A stretch of DNA of 64,000 bases from Brachypterus glaber. Taxonomy: Eukaryota > Arthropoda > Insecta > Coleoptera > Kateretidae. The stretch covers positions 35,340,393 to 35,404,392 of the forward strand of contig OY294051.1 of assembly GCA_958510825.1 (NCBI GenBank), given 5' to 3'. Shown here piece by piece: positions 31,648 to 45,047 of the stretch. The notes beneath the pieces were generated by a model, which ran no database searches, was not told where the DNA came from, and worked only from the letters and a program-made list of their open reading frames with translations. Each line of letters opens with the position of its first letter. The first letter of the stretch is position 1. The position numbers and the translations under genes are program-made.

Positions 31648-33319
31648 AACGGTATATGTAGTAGTATTACATATATAAATTTTTGGCTGTATCTGTATTA
31701 TTTATATAAAATTATTAATGAAATGTATCGGAAAACACGAAAAAAGTTCCACATTTGGAAGTTGAGGCCCTGTAAAGAATTAACCAGGGTAGATATTTAA
31801 AATCTGCAAGTAATGGCAGTCAGTCAGTCAGTTTTGTCTAAAGATGTTTATATTAAAACAAAACATTGAAAAGCTTACATACTGACCTAAATTCTCGTAA
31901 AGTACGACTGGTCGAGTCGTTAAAGCTAAAACTAAATTTAACATAAGCTGCAAAGCATATTAAAATGTTAAGATCCGAATTATGAAAAGGTTATGGGCCC
32001 TTAAATTTATGTCGTATTAAAATTAAAATTTAATTTTTCTCTTTTAAAAGCATACATTAGACTTGTATATTGAACTTTTAAATGTGTTAACTAAAGCAGC
32101 AACATTAAACCCTGTTTTCCTGCAATTCTTTAACCCTAATGGCCCATGAGAGTTTCTATTCTGGCAGACCACACTATGTAGGGATTTAAGTGCCTTTGTC
32201 AAAGGAAAAATGCATTCCAAAAGTCTTCAAAACAATGACTATAATTATTAATTTTTATAATTATTAAGTAATATTTGTATTTTGACTACGTTTTGAATAA
32301 AATGTATCAACTATTTATACGTAATTTTAGAATTCCTTTTGGGCTAAAAACAGTGCTTGCTATAGTAATATTTACTTCTTTATTTTTACATTTATATCGA
32401 TGGCCTAGCATACAAATGTGCTAAGTATCGGATGCCTAGCGTACAAATATGCACCGGTTAACGGTTACGCTAGAATTTATGTTTTAGCCAAAATTATATA
32501 AAAGTTTATGAATCATATCTAAAACCATACATAATCTACATTAGATATATACCTAAAGTAGGCTTTAGCCTACCTAAATAACATCAGCCATGTTACAGCT
32601 TTATTGACACCAACAATAATTGATACTTTTTCTTGCATTCTTTTCGAAGAAATTTTTATATTACGGTTTACCATCTTGTTCTTTAGATTTATATCTAACG
32701 ACGAAATAGATAGTGTAGCAACATTTATTAAACCTTAAAAGAGACATAGCCAGTTTTAACACGCAATTTTATGTCTTAAATATTAAACATTTTATTTTAA
32801 ATGTCAGCCATTTGGCTTCTTACTGTTCCGTTTTATTTTGCCAATTGCAGTAAAGTTAAGTTCATAGGAAGTATTCAGGTATTAACGATATAAAGTTCAG
32901 TGTAGCTAGTCTAGACATTAATTATTAATTTTCCACAGATAGATTTCATTAGGAATTTTCTCATACATGAAAAGTTTAGTGTGTTTGACACTAAGACAAG
33001 TCTTTTTTGACTGGTTAATCACTTTATGCTTAATGTCAATTAGTTTAAAAAAAAGGAGAGTAGAGGAAAATAATAATAGATAAAAAATATGCCATAGTAT
33101 AGAAGTGTGGATATTATACCCATACCCAAGACGTCACGAGCGAAAGTGCATTACTGAGATTTTACTTTCCTCTAGGAGTCTTGCATTAGTAAAAAATACA
33201 CTGCCCAGTAAAAAAGCTTTCCCATTTTCGCCTGCGCTTGGTTTGGACTTTTTATTATCGGATTTACTTTCAGCAACCTTAAAAACCCCAATATACCAAT
33301 TTTAAAGAAAACTACCCAG

Positions 33320-33545
33320 CCTCATAGGGGTTGGATTTAGAAAAACATATTTTTGAAAAAACACTAATTGGACAGAGGGAAAAGTACACTATTGTTGGTA
33401 AAGTTTGACTATGGCTACGGGAAATATGTTTGGAATGTGTGTGCAAGTGGGAGGCCCGATGTAGGCACGCACGCCTTATAACGCTCTTGACGGAGAGAAG
33501 AGAGCGCGAATGATTCCTCCCCCATACGTCGGAGACTTTCATGCG
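33320..33545 (-). promoter_or_regulatory. Low-AT island, candidate Tk promoter
   Basis: A conspicuous GC-richer patch in an AT-rich desert about 2.5 kb upstream of the Tk start codon. On the minus strand it has a TATA-like GTTATAAGG (33474-33482) with GC-rich sequence 25-40 bases downstream. The assignment to Tk rests on position and orientation only; a decayed element is the alternative. Confidence 0.25.
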
Positions 33546-33968
33546 GAGAATTATAGCAGTATTTAATATTTAAGTAATAAATATATTTCTTTTTTTGCTC
33601 TCTTTTCTTTCTTTCAAATAATAATAAATATATCTAAATAAATCAGCACCAATATGTTTTACAACGACAAATCTTAAAATCCTTTTTTTTTTGCGGTTAA
33701 ATTGGACAAAATTAATTGGTTTCTGTCAAAAAGGATAAACACGTAACACCAATGATCACAAATTAATCATCGGGATGCTATTGTTGGTAATCTCTTAATT
33801 GAAGTATTTAACAAAATAGGCAGCTAAAAACAGCATTCATTTGTCATTTTTCACACGCTTTATTAGGATCTTCACTGCCATTAAAGCAGAAGAACAAATT
33901 ATAAAATTTTTGAGCACGCACTCAAAAAAGAAGTCTATTTGGCAAAAGGCAAATAAATATTTATAGTA

Positions 33969-34870
33969 GAGGAAAGTCGCCTAATTTCGGATACCATTTA
34001 CAATGTATTCAATATTTAATACTCGGTATTACTTTTTATATTTTTTTTATATAACCAGATACAACTTATTATAGCGAACCATGATTTATTATAAAAGCAA
34101 TTTTATTACAGTTTATTTTTTCCAAAAAACACGGTTAAAAAAAATCAGCGCATTTTTGTGCATTTGAAAAAGGGCTCCTAATTTCGGACATATCCGAAAA
34201 AAAAATTTCAAGAGTAGATCTGGATCCCATTGCTTATGTTTCTTGTTATTCCTTCACATTTAAGACGTAATTTAATCATTAAGCGATTTTCTACGAAATA
34301 CTATAGGAACTATAATTTTAGATTCCCAATTTCGAATATCTTAGTATCTTAGGTAATTTTCGGTTTTTCAAAATTGTTTATCTTAGTTTGTTGTATCATT
34401 TTAAAGATAATAATTAATGGTTGGTTATCCTGAATAATAATTACCTTGCGGATATCCGAAATTGGGAATCAAATGCACAAAAATGGTCTATCCGAAATTA
34501 GGCAACTTTCTGCTTTTTAGATTAGAAATTTGTAGAATGTTTACGTTTTCAAATTGCTTAATTATGAATAGTGGATCAACTTAACTAACATCATAACTTA
34601 CCCAAGACAGAATCACGAACTTTTATAACGATTATTTATAAAATAAACAAGCATAATAATGCAACTGAGCACAAAACTGCCATTTGCAATATAAACAATT
34701 TGTGCTGCCATTTAAAGGGGAGAAGCTCTACCGTTATCATATTACAGGACGAATTTAGTTTGACTTTTGGCTTCACATAAAAGTAGGTTTCTGTTTACCT
34801 TTGCAGACAGTATCTTAAATACACTACTATCCGAAATTTGGAAACCATCCGAAATTAGGCTCATTTCCTC
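33969..34870. mobile_element. TA-flanked element with reiterated ATCCGAAATTAGG motifs, copy 1
   Basis: Bounded by TA at 33967-33968 and 34871-34872. Left end GAGGAAAGTCGCCTAATTTC; the right end is its inverse, ending GGCTCATTTCCTC. The CCTAATTTCGGATA motif recurs several times inside in both orientations. Shares the interior (GATCTGGATCCCATTGCTTA, GGGAGAAGCTCTACCGTTA) with 60539-61172. Tc1/mariner-type target site, no transposase. Confidence 0.82.
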
Positions 34871-37800
34871 TACAAGGGCAAAAAGTTAAGTTTTTCAATT
34901 GAGTAGATTTTTAAAAGCCGATGGCCGGCCGATCGGGCCGGCCCGAGGGTAATAAACCGACGAAATCGAAATTTAAATTTTTGCCCGTGTATTATACAAT
35001 ATTTTTTATTCGATTATAATTATAATAAATAATTAAAATATACTTAATTTTAAACTGCAAAAGTATTTCTTTTTAGTGTCTTATTACTTATCTAGTTATT
35101 CATGACAAATTGCTATCCATCCAATCAAATCGCTAAAAAACAATTGAATCGTTTCTTTTGCGTGCGGTTTCATTTTCAAATTAAAAAAGCTATAGCTTGA
35201 TGATTAATTTCTGTTAAAATGTGTCTGTTATGAAAATAGTAATACTTCTGAACAGTTCTATGAATATTATAAATATTGAAATTGATTTTACAATTGAAAT
35301 TTTGTGTTTTTTAATTTATTTTAGTGGATGAATACAGATTAACATATATTTTGAGGTAATGTTATAGAAGAAATTTTTATTTTGTATGAAATGATTATAA
35401 TAACTGTATCTGGTCAAAAAAAACATAAATATTACAGTAAAGGTAAAGCATCTTCTTTTAAAAAGCTTAAAAATAACAAGTTTTAGTTAGCTGGCAAAAA
35501 AAACTTTTTGGCCCTAGGGCCACAAAGTTCAACTTTTCGCCCGTAAAACATAACAAAAAGTGTCTCTTTTAGAATCAATTGAATAAAAATTATTTTTTTG
35601 CCACTTTTGCTGGTGGGGAAAATGCAATTAATTTTAGTTCTTGCAGCGGGTACTGGTAGAGGCCACTGGTCCGCTTCACGCTTTACCCGAAGTTTGCTAC
35701 AGGCCCTAGGCTGGCAACATTATTTATAATTATTTTTTTTATACTTATGTTCGTGAAACGGTAGGCACTTGTATTAGTTTATTAGACAGACTCGTTTATC
35801 ATTGCCTAGCATAGGGCCGTCATTAAAAAGTAGTTGGAAGAGCCCGCATAAAAAAATAAAGGGGCCTTATTGATTTTATAACAAGGGCCCGGGCGGACCC
35901 ACATAAAAAATATTATTTTGAGTGGCCAGGATTGTCCTTCGCTTCCTTACTACTACATCACCCCCTAACTCCCAAACCACAACCTCGAAATCTTTAACGG
36001 CCTTCATTATTTTTGTGTACTTTCTCTTATAAGGTATACTACTATATATATACTATTTATTTAAAAAATACTCTAGTATTTCTTTTCTGGACTATAGGTA
36101 ATTCTGTAAAGACTGATTGGACATTATTAGCTCTAATAATTGTAGACTAATTATGTAGTGGGAGTTTAATGATACGATTCTCAACTGTAACGCTAGAGGA
36201 TTAATTTTCATTCGACACAAAACATTATACTGATTTTGCTTTCCCATTTTTAAAATATTCAAAATTTCGGAAAGCCTTGCATTCGTGCAAAATTTTTTTT
36301 GCGTATTATTGCGTTTTATGACGTTTTATGTTGATCTAAATCAATTTCAAGCAAAAAAAATTGTCGGTTGATCGGTCGGTCGGTCAGCCGATCGGTCTGT
36401 TCGGGAAATCTTGTGGGCACGATAACTTATAAACGGTTTAAGCTAAAGACTTAAAATTTGACATACAGGTTACCAAAAGTTATCGCTCGGGATTGTTTTC
36501 GATGAACATTGGGGAAAATACATTTTTTTCATCAAATATTTAAAAATTGTCTTTTTAATGTTGCTGAAATTGAATCTGATAAAAATTTCAACTTTTCGCT
36601 CTTAAAACATGAACAATAAGTGTCGCTTTTAGAATCAATCGAATAAAAAATCCTTTAATTATAAAACCGTAAACTTTTTTATGATAATGTATTAAGACAA
36701 CCTGATGGTTTTGAAATATGGACTATGGATGAAGTACGTGACTTTTATTTTTAGAAATCTAATTAAATTATGGTTTTATAATAACAAATATCTGAAATTA
36801 TAATTTTTGTTATTGTGTTAAAATGTTATGTACATCAAAACAGATTATGAGATCTGTTGTTTTTCTCAATATTTATTGTAATACGCAAATACATTTATAA
36901 AATTTAAACTGTTTGTAAAATTTAAATTTATAATAATATTTTGTATAATAATATATTAAAAAATTAGTTCTTGTATTTTCTATGTTTAAAAACTAAATTT
37001 CAATAACAGAAAAAAAATGAGTAGGTATCTAATACAAGGGTTGAGTATTATCTGGAGGTTTTTTTAAATTAAGGGCCCCAAATAAATAAAATGTAATAAA
37101 AATAATAAAATTTAATAATTAAACACTTTACAATTTAATTGTTTAAAATTAAAATAGTATTTAACAGTAATATAGAGTTATTGGTATCCTAGTGATATAT
37201 ATGTAAGCAGTATTTTTAATAAATTAAATAAATAAATAAATACGTTGAGCCCCGGTATGTTAAACTTTTTCGCGACTTTTGGGCCCGCAATTTTTCTTAT
37301 TGCATATATCTTAAAATCTATTCTAAAAATTATCTCATTTTTTATATTTTCTTACGTTTAATTTGTTCCTCGCGGGCGAGACGGTCCGGTTTTTGTTATA
37401 CAACTGTTTATTACAGTATAGTCGCTCTAACCAAAATTAATTCTTTTTTTAGAACCCTTTAGAATCTCTAGTTTATAAAAAAATATGTTTAAGTCAAAAA
37501 AAAACAAAAAAAAAATGAAAAATCCTTTATCAGTGATAGCGCCTTCACCATAATTGTAAATATAAACAAGAATAGCACTTTAACAGTAAAATGCTTTTTA
37601 CTATTCACGACCAGCTTATATTTATATATTCTGCAAAACTAGTTGACATGGTTTTTCTAGATTTATACAGGGTTATTCAGAAATAAGTTCGAGAAATTTA
37701 ATTTCTTCCAGAGTCTTTTTTGCTTAAAATGGGCCTATTTTTGCTAAAAATGGGCCTTTTTGTGAAACTCGATACACATGAAAAATTGCTTGATAAACGC

Positions 37801-38045
37801 CATGACTGGCTCTAAAATAGGTCATGAAAAAACATGCTTATTCCAGTGGTACGTATATCACATTCGAAAACAAATAGAAAAGGTCGCAACATAATTAAAT
37901 TGTCTAATTGCTTGCACCGTAATAGAATTGTCAATTTCTCAACTAACAAGATTCTCACTGCACCTAATTAAACCTCTAGATTGGCATTTTCCTGTCCCAA
38001 AAGCAACAATATCAAAACAGTTACATTATATAGGTGTATTGCATA
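34871..38045. other. Gene-free stretch with scattered repeats
   Basis: Contains GGCCGGCCGATCGGGCCGGCC near 34925 (a GC-rich palindromic patch), a GTCGGT-repeat module at 36355-36480, (AAATA)n near 37210-37240, and an isolated element end ACAGGGTTATTCAGAAATAA at 37669. No gene recognised. Confidence 0.5.
36355..36480. repeat. GTCTGTC-type module, copy 1
   Basis: A short GTCGGTCGGTC tract is followed by a conserved segment (GGGAAATCTTG, CACGATAACTTATAAACGG, GACTTAAAATTTG). The same order, more diverged, occurs at 51875-52000, and a tract with partial similarity at 49768-49850. Probably part of one interspersed family; its ends are not defined. Confidence 0.5.
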
Positions 38046-38332
38046 CAGTGCGATTCAAAAGTCACCTCTCTTAACTTTTAAATACGTTGAGATGTCGACT
38101 TCATATTTGGAACATACAATTTGATAATAACATTATCATGTTTTTTTCAAAAAAACTAAATTTTCAGCACATTTTTGGCACGAAAACTTTATTTTCACTG
38201 CAAGATACATTTTTTAATTTTAAGTTAAATTTGCCGACTTAGGTCCATCCTTGGTTGTTTTTGGATTATGTAATAATGTGATTTTTGCATAGATGTAAAA
38301 TTAAAACAAGAATTGTCTTTTGAATCTCACTG
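38046..38332. mobile_element. TA-flanked mariner-like MITE
   Basis: TA|CAGTGCGATTCAAAAGTCA on the left and TGTCTTTTGAATCTCACTG|TA on the right, 287 bases. The CAGTG start and TA duplication fit Tc1/mariner. No coding capacity. Confidence 0.75.
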
Positions 38333-38898
38333 TAGGATAAAAGGCCAAGTTCTGAGTAACAACGTTATATTAAATAAAAACCGGAATTTTCTTTTATATT
38401 AAAAATCATTGAGTTAAAGAAATTAAAATGTTAGCCTGTAAAAACTGACGTGGAATGACCCTTGAGTAAATTCTCAACACAACTTTAACTGTTAAGCTAT
38501 TTAACTTTAAACTTTTTTTACATCTACGATGTGCAGTTTAATGCTAGAAGGTGTCACTTGTAAGTTTTATTTATTTACCTAGAAAGTAAGGCATTTGATG
38601 TTAACCTAATTTGTAAGATTTAAATTAAATTTTCAACTAAATTGAATAAGTTCTTAACGCTTTAAATAGGTAAATTCTACGAATTCTCTAGTATTTTCCA
38701 TTTAAGTTTAAGTACCTACTTATTCATAAATCAATAAGAAAAAGGCCAGTCATATTATTTGAATACAATTTTTAATTTATTCTAGGACCCCGCAAATCGA
38801 AACTCGTCATAGCGTTCAGTAGTGATTTGACAGCTTTCGATGAGTTTCGATGAGTTTGCTGTTTCCATTGAACGCACCCAATTACTCTTTTATTATTA

Positions 38899-39515
38899 AC
38901 CAAATTTTATTATCGTAACTATAACATACTAGTATGAAGAATAGCATACACACATTTTATTACTTAACTACAACAAACAATGACGTCACACTAACTATTC
39001 GTAGTAACCACGTACCCTAGGTGGTTTGCTCACATAGTAAGTATTTTTATCCTTTTCTATTATATTTCTGTTCACTTCAAATCATATTTTTTTGAACAAG
39101 AAGAGGAAAAAATAGGTTAGGTATATTTTTTTTGGGTAAGCCAGACGTTAAAAATATTTGTAAGATAGTTTTGCCAGGAACTTTTTTGTACAAGAAGGGA
39201 TTAAACTGAAATAATTTTAATTAATCGTCACATATAATTCGTGGATAATGTAGGTACCTATAATAAAAGAGTTAAATAAAAGTAAATTTATAAGCTTTAT
39301 GCAAAAATGTTCTTGCATAGTTTGGACAAGCCTAATTTTTCCCTTGTAGACCTCATTTTTCGTTCTCATTTCAAATATCGCAAAATAAACAACTCAATCA
39401 ACTTTTTAACCTCGAAAAAGATTTTACTTTTACTTTACCAACTAACTATGACGTCATTTAAACAACACTCTTCAAGCCTTACTAGTATCTTATAGTTAAG
39501 ATAATAAAATTTGGT
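38899..39515. mobile_element. ACCAAATTTTATTATC-ended MITE
   Basis: Left ACCAAATTTTATTATCGTAA with ATACTAGTAT further in; the right end is the inverse, ending ATAATAAAATTTGGT. A partial copy of the right end covers about 23145-23212 downstream of exportin-6. Non-coding; the frame at 39307-39495 has no domain. Confidence 0.7.
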
Positions 39516-40078
39516 TATTGTTTGTAGTACAAAAATATTTTAAATCAAATCAAATTTAGTTTTATTCTCGTTAAAAAATTGCATGTTGAAAATACTTATA
39601 ATCCCATATGTTCGTGTAAGTTTTTATGTTTAATTAATGACAGGAAAAATGAGTTAAACAGAATTTTATTAAAATGAAACATGAAATGTGTTATTGCTTG
39701 ATATTATCACACTTTTTTCAGATTTATAATATAAACAATTCAATTTATTGCTAAAAAGCGGAGTTTTACCACGGTTAATTTTTTTCTCTGTAGATCTACA
39801 TATTTTGTTTTTGTTTAACTCAAAATGTAACCAAGTCGAGAAGATATCGGGCTTCATAACGTATATATTTTTTTGTTGAGATTTTGATGGTTTTAGGTTT
39901 GGTTAATTATTTAAGAATTTAACCAGTGAAATAAAATGTGTCAAATATTTCTGACATTTCATTGGTCAAAATTTTAGCGTTAATGACTGAGGAAACCATC
40001 CATCACTGATGTCCTTAATGTTCTTTGTTACAAGTAAAAAGATTCACCGTCTCAAAACTAATCTAATATGTATTGATA

Positions 40079-40086
40079 TAATGTAC
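40079..40086. repeat. Target-site duplication, left
   Basis: TAATGTAC, exactly repeated at 41408-41415 directly outside the terminal inverted repeats of the element 40087-41407. Confidence 0.9.
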
Positions 40087-41407
40087 TAGTGTTGCCGCCT
40101 AAAGCGATAGTTATCGCCAATAAATACCTCTCGTATCGCAACTACGATGCGATAGTTCAAAAATTATCGTCTCGCACAAACGATAACGAGAGGCCTCTCG
40201 TTATCGCCTACCTCTCGCGATAACGATACTTACCGTTCCAGAGTAAAAGTTGAATATTTCAGCCATCTAATATTAGTTAAAGGAATTTGACACAAACGTC
40301 ATTATTTAATTTTTGAATTTAATAATGCAAATATATTCTTTAATAGGCATTATGCATCATACATTAGCACATAATAAAAGGCTTTTGTCTTTTAAAATCA
40401 TATCCAAGGCAGGAACCTCTTCAACATTGTCCTATTTTTATAGCAGATACAAAAACATGAACTCCAGGCAGATGCACTAAGTACCTAACTAGGACTATAG
40501 TAAGTACGGTAGTATTTGACTAATACGAGGGGTAATTTAAAAGAAGGCAAAAATTCCAGATCTGGTGTTTGTAGGATTTGAGTGCTAAACATCAATTTTA
40601 ACAGTGTTTATATATTTTGCTTTCCCATGTTTACTTTCTCATAAAGAAAAAGGAAAAAAATTATATAAAATTACATCTGCATCCCAAATTTTAAATATCT
40701 AGCTCAAAGCTTTCTTAAGTCTTAAGACAGACCGACAAACATATTTTTTTGATTATTTTGATTTTTCTCCACCTTTCAGGAAAACATAAGATGATTTAGG
40801 CAAAAAAAATGTTTAATTTGTTTTCTATGCCAATACTTTCTTTATGAGAAAGTAAACATGGGAAAGCAAAATATATAAACAATGTTAAAATTGATGTTTA
40901 ACACTCAAATCCTACCAACACCAGATCTGTAATTTTTGCCTTCTTTTAGATTACCCCTCGTATTAGTCAAATACTACCGAACTTACTATAGTCCTAGTTA
41001 GGTACTTAGTGCATCTGCCTGGAGTTCATGTTTTTGTATCTGCTATAAAAATAGGACAATGTTGAAGAGGTTCCTGCCTTGGATACGATTTTAAAAGATA
41101 AAAGCCTTTTATTATGTGCTAATGTATGATGCATAATGCCTATTAAAGAATATATTTGCATTTTAAAAATCATTAAATTCAAAAATTAAATAACGTTTGT
41201 GTCAAATATTTTTATCTGATTTTAGGTGGCTTCAACATTCGACTGTCTCTGACTGTACGATAGTTATCGCTCTCGCGTCGGTCTCGTTACGGGCGAGAGG
41301 CCTCTCGTTATCGTTACAATGATACGATATTTTTTCACCTCTCGCTATCGTTCTGTCCAACGATAACGAGACGATAGCGAGACGATAGGCCTTAGGCGGC
41401 AACACTA
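40087..41407. mobile_element. hAT-like fold-back element with 8-base target duplication
   Basis: Ends TAGTGTTGCCGCCTAA and TTAGGCGGCAACACTA, flanked by TAATGTAC on both sides (40079-40086, 41408-41415). Eight-base duplications and TAGTGTTGCC-type ends are hallmarks of the hAT superfamily. The arms extend far inward: about 40250-40655 pairs with about 40845-41230 over hundreds of bases, e.g. GGCATTATGCATCATACATT and its mirror. The outer arms are rich in CTCTCG/CGATAACGAG words. The loop of about 180 bases is unique. No transposase, hence non-autonomous. Confidence 0.9.
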
Positions 41408-41415
41408 TAATGTAC
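41408..41415. repeat. Target-site duplication, right
   Basis: TAATGTAC, the partner of 40079-40086. Confidence 0.9.
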
Positions 41416-44400
41416 AGTGTACTTTATACACTTTAGTTTAAAAAGAGATATCGTGATGTATTAATGATCATCATCATCAAACTTAAAGTATGAGACATCG
41501 AAAAACTCTAGTATTTTTTGAATCGTGTTTCACAAAAATGACTTAAAGTGTATAAAATTGCATGTATTTTTCTTAGTGTATACTTTCTCTGCGTTAAGTA
41601 TGGTAACAAAAAATAACATGAAATAAATTGAAATAAAACACGTACGATTTAGTATACAGTGAAAACAGAAATTGAGGGTTTTAAACCTTGATATAAAAAG
41701 TCCAAACCCTGGTATTTCTAAGAAAACCGTTTACACGGTATAATAAGGGCTTTGACTAGAGTCGACTAACGAAAATGCTGATATAGGTGCTCATCTAATC
41801 CTCTTCAACAAGTGAATTTTCATACATATACAACATAAATGTTTGTATTAAAATTAATTTGAATTTATTTTTCGTTTATATGAGAAATATATAAAAATAT
41901 AGGCAGTTTTATAGTAGGTACGTATTAGTATTTATTATTTTTTTGCAAGCTCATGAATATGTAATAAGCACTAAAAAGTAGTAGTAGTAGTATATTGTTT
42001 TACTAAGAGTCCGGAAACTACGGACGAGTAAAAAAAGCACTTTTCCTCTGAGTGAAACATACTATTTTTTCTTCAAGCATGCTATATATTTTTTTGAAAT
42101 ATTAATTTTTGAATTAAATTTATTCAGTAATAAAGTATGTTTTTTTTTATTAAAATAGGCCAATAAAACCCTTTCAAAATAAACTTAAACGTTCCTTAGC
42201 TCATTTTAAATTTCTTTTCGTGGGCTAAATCGTACACTTTTCGCGATTTCGATGGTAACTAATGTTGCAATTTCGGAGAGATTTGTAGGTGTATAAACTA
42301 TATATTCTTCTTCAATCATTTTTAATCAATTTCACACAAGGTTTTTGCACAGAATCTCGAGTCAACCACCTGTTTACATAATAAACAAACAAGTTTGAAG
42401 TATGGCTGTCATCAAAGTCAAAGAGTGCTGCCGCCAGTGGTGGTTTTGCTAACTTTTTTTTACGGCGTACAACAATGAACTCATTTTTTTACTGTAAAAA
42501 AATAGATCACTTCTAACTAGTGTGTTCAGTTATAAAATATGAACGTTTTAGTACGCTTGAAGAAAAAATACATTACAAAAATATTGATGCTTTAAGAAAA
42601 TCTGGTTGTTAAATACTAAGTAGGTTGGTTTAAATCTTGCGCTACTTTACGGAAAGAAAATGTAGCATTTATACCAAAAACTAATGGTTTCTTTGGGCGA
42701 ACTGCAACTACCAAAATTAATTTTATTTGCACTAAGAGAAAAAATGGCAAAGAAATCCATTTATTTAGCCTTAAATAGACCTCTTTTTCCAGTTTCCTAT
42801 AGTACAGACCCAAATAAACGTTCAGTAACTCATTGGCGAGCGCTTGGTACAGGACGTAGATAATATCCATTCGGATATTAAATCGTCTAGGGAAACTGTG
42901 GATCTCTGCAGCATATCAAAGAGTAAGGTATTAGTACATGTTTTTTTGGAATGTTACTATAGAAGAGATTAATAAAAATGATGACTTTGCTTCGTCATCA
43001 ATATGCTTATTATTAAATGGAGAGTGGGGTTCTTAAGGAGTAGGGATGGTATGGAGAAGGGTAACTGGCTCAACAATGGTGAACATTAGACTAGGGAACA
43101 CAAAATGATTTTATTTCTATTTTTTATCTTTGGCTATAATAAAATAAAAAACTAAAAAAATACTAAAATTTTAAAGAGAAACTGATTATTTAAAAAATCA
43201 TTAAAAATTTATCAATATTAAAACAATAAATAAAATAACAACCGCAGCCTTTATCTTTTTAATTAAAATAATGTACAAAACTATAAATTACGGTTTTATG
43301 CAATAAATATTTTACAATTAACAAAGCTTTTTTTATTTTACTTGATTGAATAAAATTTCTACCCAGTTAAAACCTCGATAGGACACACAATATTCAACAT
43401 ACAACACATACTATGTTGTTTTATTAACAAAAAAAACTTTAACTTAAAAACTTAAAGTCTTTAAGACTTTTTATTTTTTTTTTCAGACGGCCGGAATCAT
43501 GGCGACCACCATTTTTTGATGTTTTTTTTTAAACAAATTTTTCTGGCCAAAAAATGGCACTTTGAAAATCAATTTTTTTTTTGTATTCTAAGGTAGAAAT
43601 GCCCCTTAAGCGGTTTCCGCATTCAATCTGTAGTACACTTGGAAAGGAAATAAGTGGGACACCAGGGGCGGATTTATTTCACTTTAAGGGGGGGGGCATC
43701 CATAAGGAAAAAAATTGCGCTTTCGCCAAAAATATAATTTTGAAGGTATTTCTAAGCTAATAAATCTCGCTGGGGGGGGCATGGCCCCCATGCCCCCCCC
43801 TACATAAGCCCATGTGGGACATAAAAACTTAATTTTAAACACTGAAAAAAATAAAAATCGGCTTACAGGTTTCTTTTTGCGTCCCACTGATAGAAAAATC
43901 TAAAAATTGTACAACCAAACGTTGTTGTATCAACTTTTTGGTATATAATACGATTTTTACGATTACTCTAAAACATTATAACGTTATATTAATACACTAT
44001 TAAAATTGTAGATTCATATTATTTGACAATACAACAACGTTGTTGTCACTATAATAGTTTTTTGAGGAAAGATGATTAATAAAGATGGCGACAATCAGCT
44101 GATTCTAATAAATGTTTTACCAAAATATTGAAAGTAGGCATTTTGGTATAAAAATTTTATGTGCATAAGTATACACTACGATAAGCATGTACATGTGATT
44201 GCATCGCAGTAGAGAGCCGCCGCCTACCAGGCTCTGCTAGCCAGTCGGGCGGACGGGTAAGGTGAATTACCTGCGTTTTGAGGCGAGGATCGTAACGTAG
44301 GAAGGAGCGGCGATCCGAACCTATGGATTTGCAAGTCACTCCTACCTCGCTCTTTGCCCGACAAAGTAAAACCTGATCGCTTAACAGTTTGTTGTCGTAA

Positions 44401-45047
44401 ATAAAACAACTGCACTTGTTTGTAAATACCGAACACGTTTACTTTTTTGTTGTTGTATTCTATGCAATATATAGTGGTTGGCGCATATACAACTATTTAT
44501 TGTTGTATACTAAAACCTAATTATGTTAGAATACGGGGTCCTATTTTTTTACAAAAATCAAGCCAAATGCGCTTACCTGACCACTTATGAAAATTGTACT
44601 CTTCATTTAGTGTGCCGATGGGAACATGATTTTCTGAAAAATCTCAAGGGGCTTTTCCAGAGATCGAGTGGAATTCCAATGCAGTGCTACCGGGCTATTA
44701 TCCTTGATAAAACAAACGGGTTTATTAGGTTGTCATTTTTTATCAATATTTGGCTCCAATTTATACAAACCTTCTGATTTTCTCATATTTTATTAGATAA
44801 ACTCAAGAATAATTTTGCTTTCTTATCAAAAAAGGTTTAAATATGGAGGTCATACTTAAGACATACGTAACGGACTTAGGAGCGAGAGGCAGTCCTTAGA
44901 TTTATAATGCGTTACGAGAGAAAAGGGGGGGGGACTGATTTGGCGTTACTGTCAGGGCCGTAGCGAAGAAGATTAAGTGGAGGGAGAAGGTCGAAAATTA
45001 CAACTTCTTTTAATTATTATAATATTTCTTGTTCTTTTTATATAAAA
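41416..45047. other. Gene-free stretch
   Basis: Includes poly-G/poly-C patches near 43685-43800 with the palindrome GGGGGCATGGCCCCC-like core, and a GC-richer island at 44190-44340 of unknown nature. Reading frames at 42616-42870, 43684-43887, 44157-44436 and 44523-44777 have no recognisable domains. Confidence 0.5.

Larger units (their letters stand above)
30945..33968. other. Tk upstream region, no further coding exon seen
   Basis: Should contain or precede the non-coding first exon(s) and promoter of Tk. It includes a MITE (31449-31647), a run of 13 C at 31378-31390, and a half copy (about 31115-31145, TTCAAGTATTACGTAACAC) of the element at 61027-61121. No protein-coding exon recognised. 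Confidence 0.45.

Noticed and set aside
33105..33305. Plus-strand frame of 66 codons.
   Set aside because: No domain and low information; part of the sequence matches a dispersed repeat (GTCTTGCATTAGTAAAAAA).
44190..44340. GC-richer island considered as a SINE or tRNA relic (GGTTCGGATC near the middle on the minus strand).
   Set aside because: The B box is imperfect and no T-arm stem or A box at proper spacing is seen; left unassigned.
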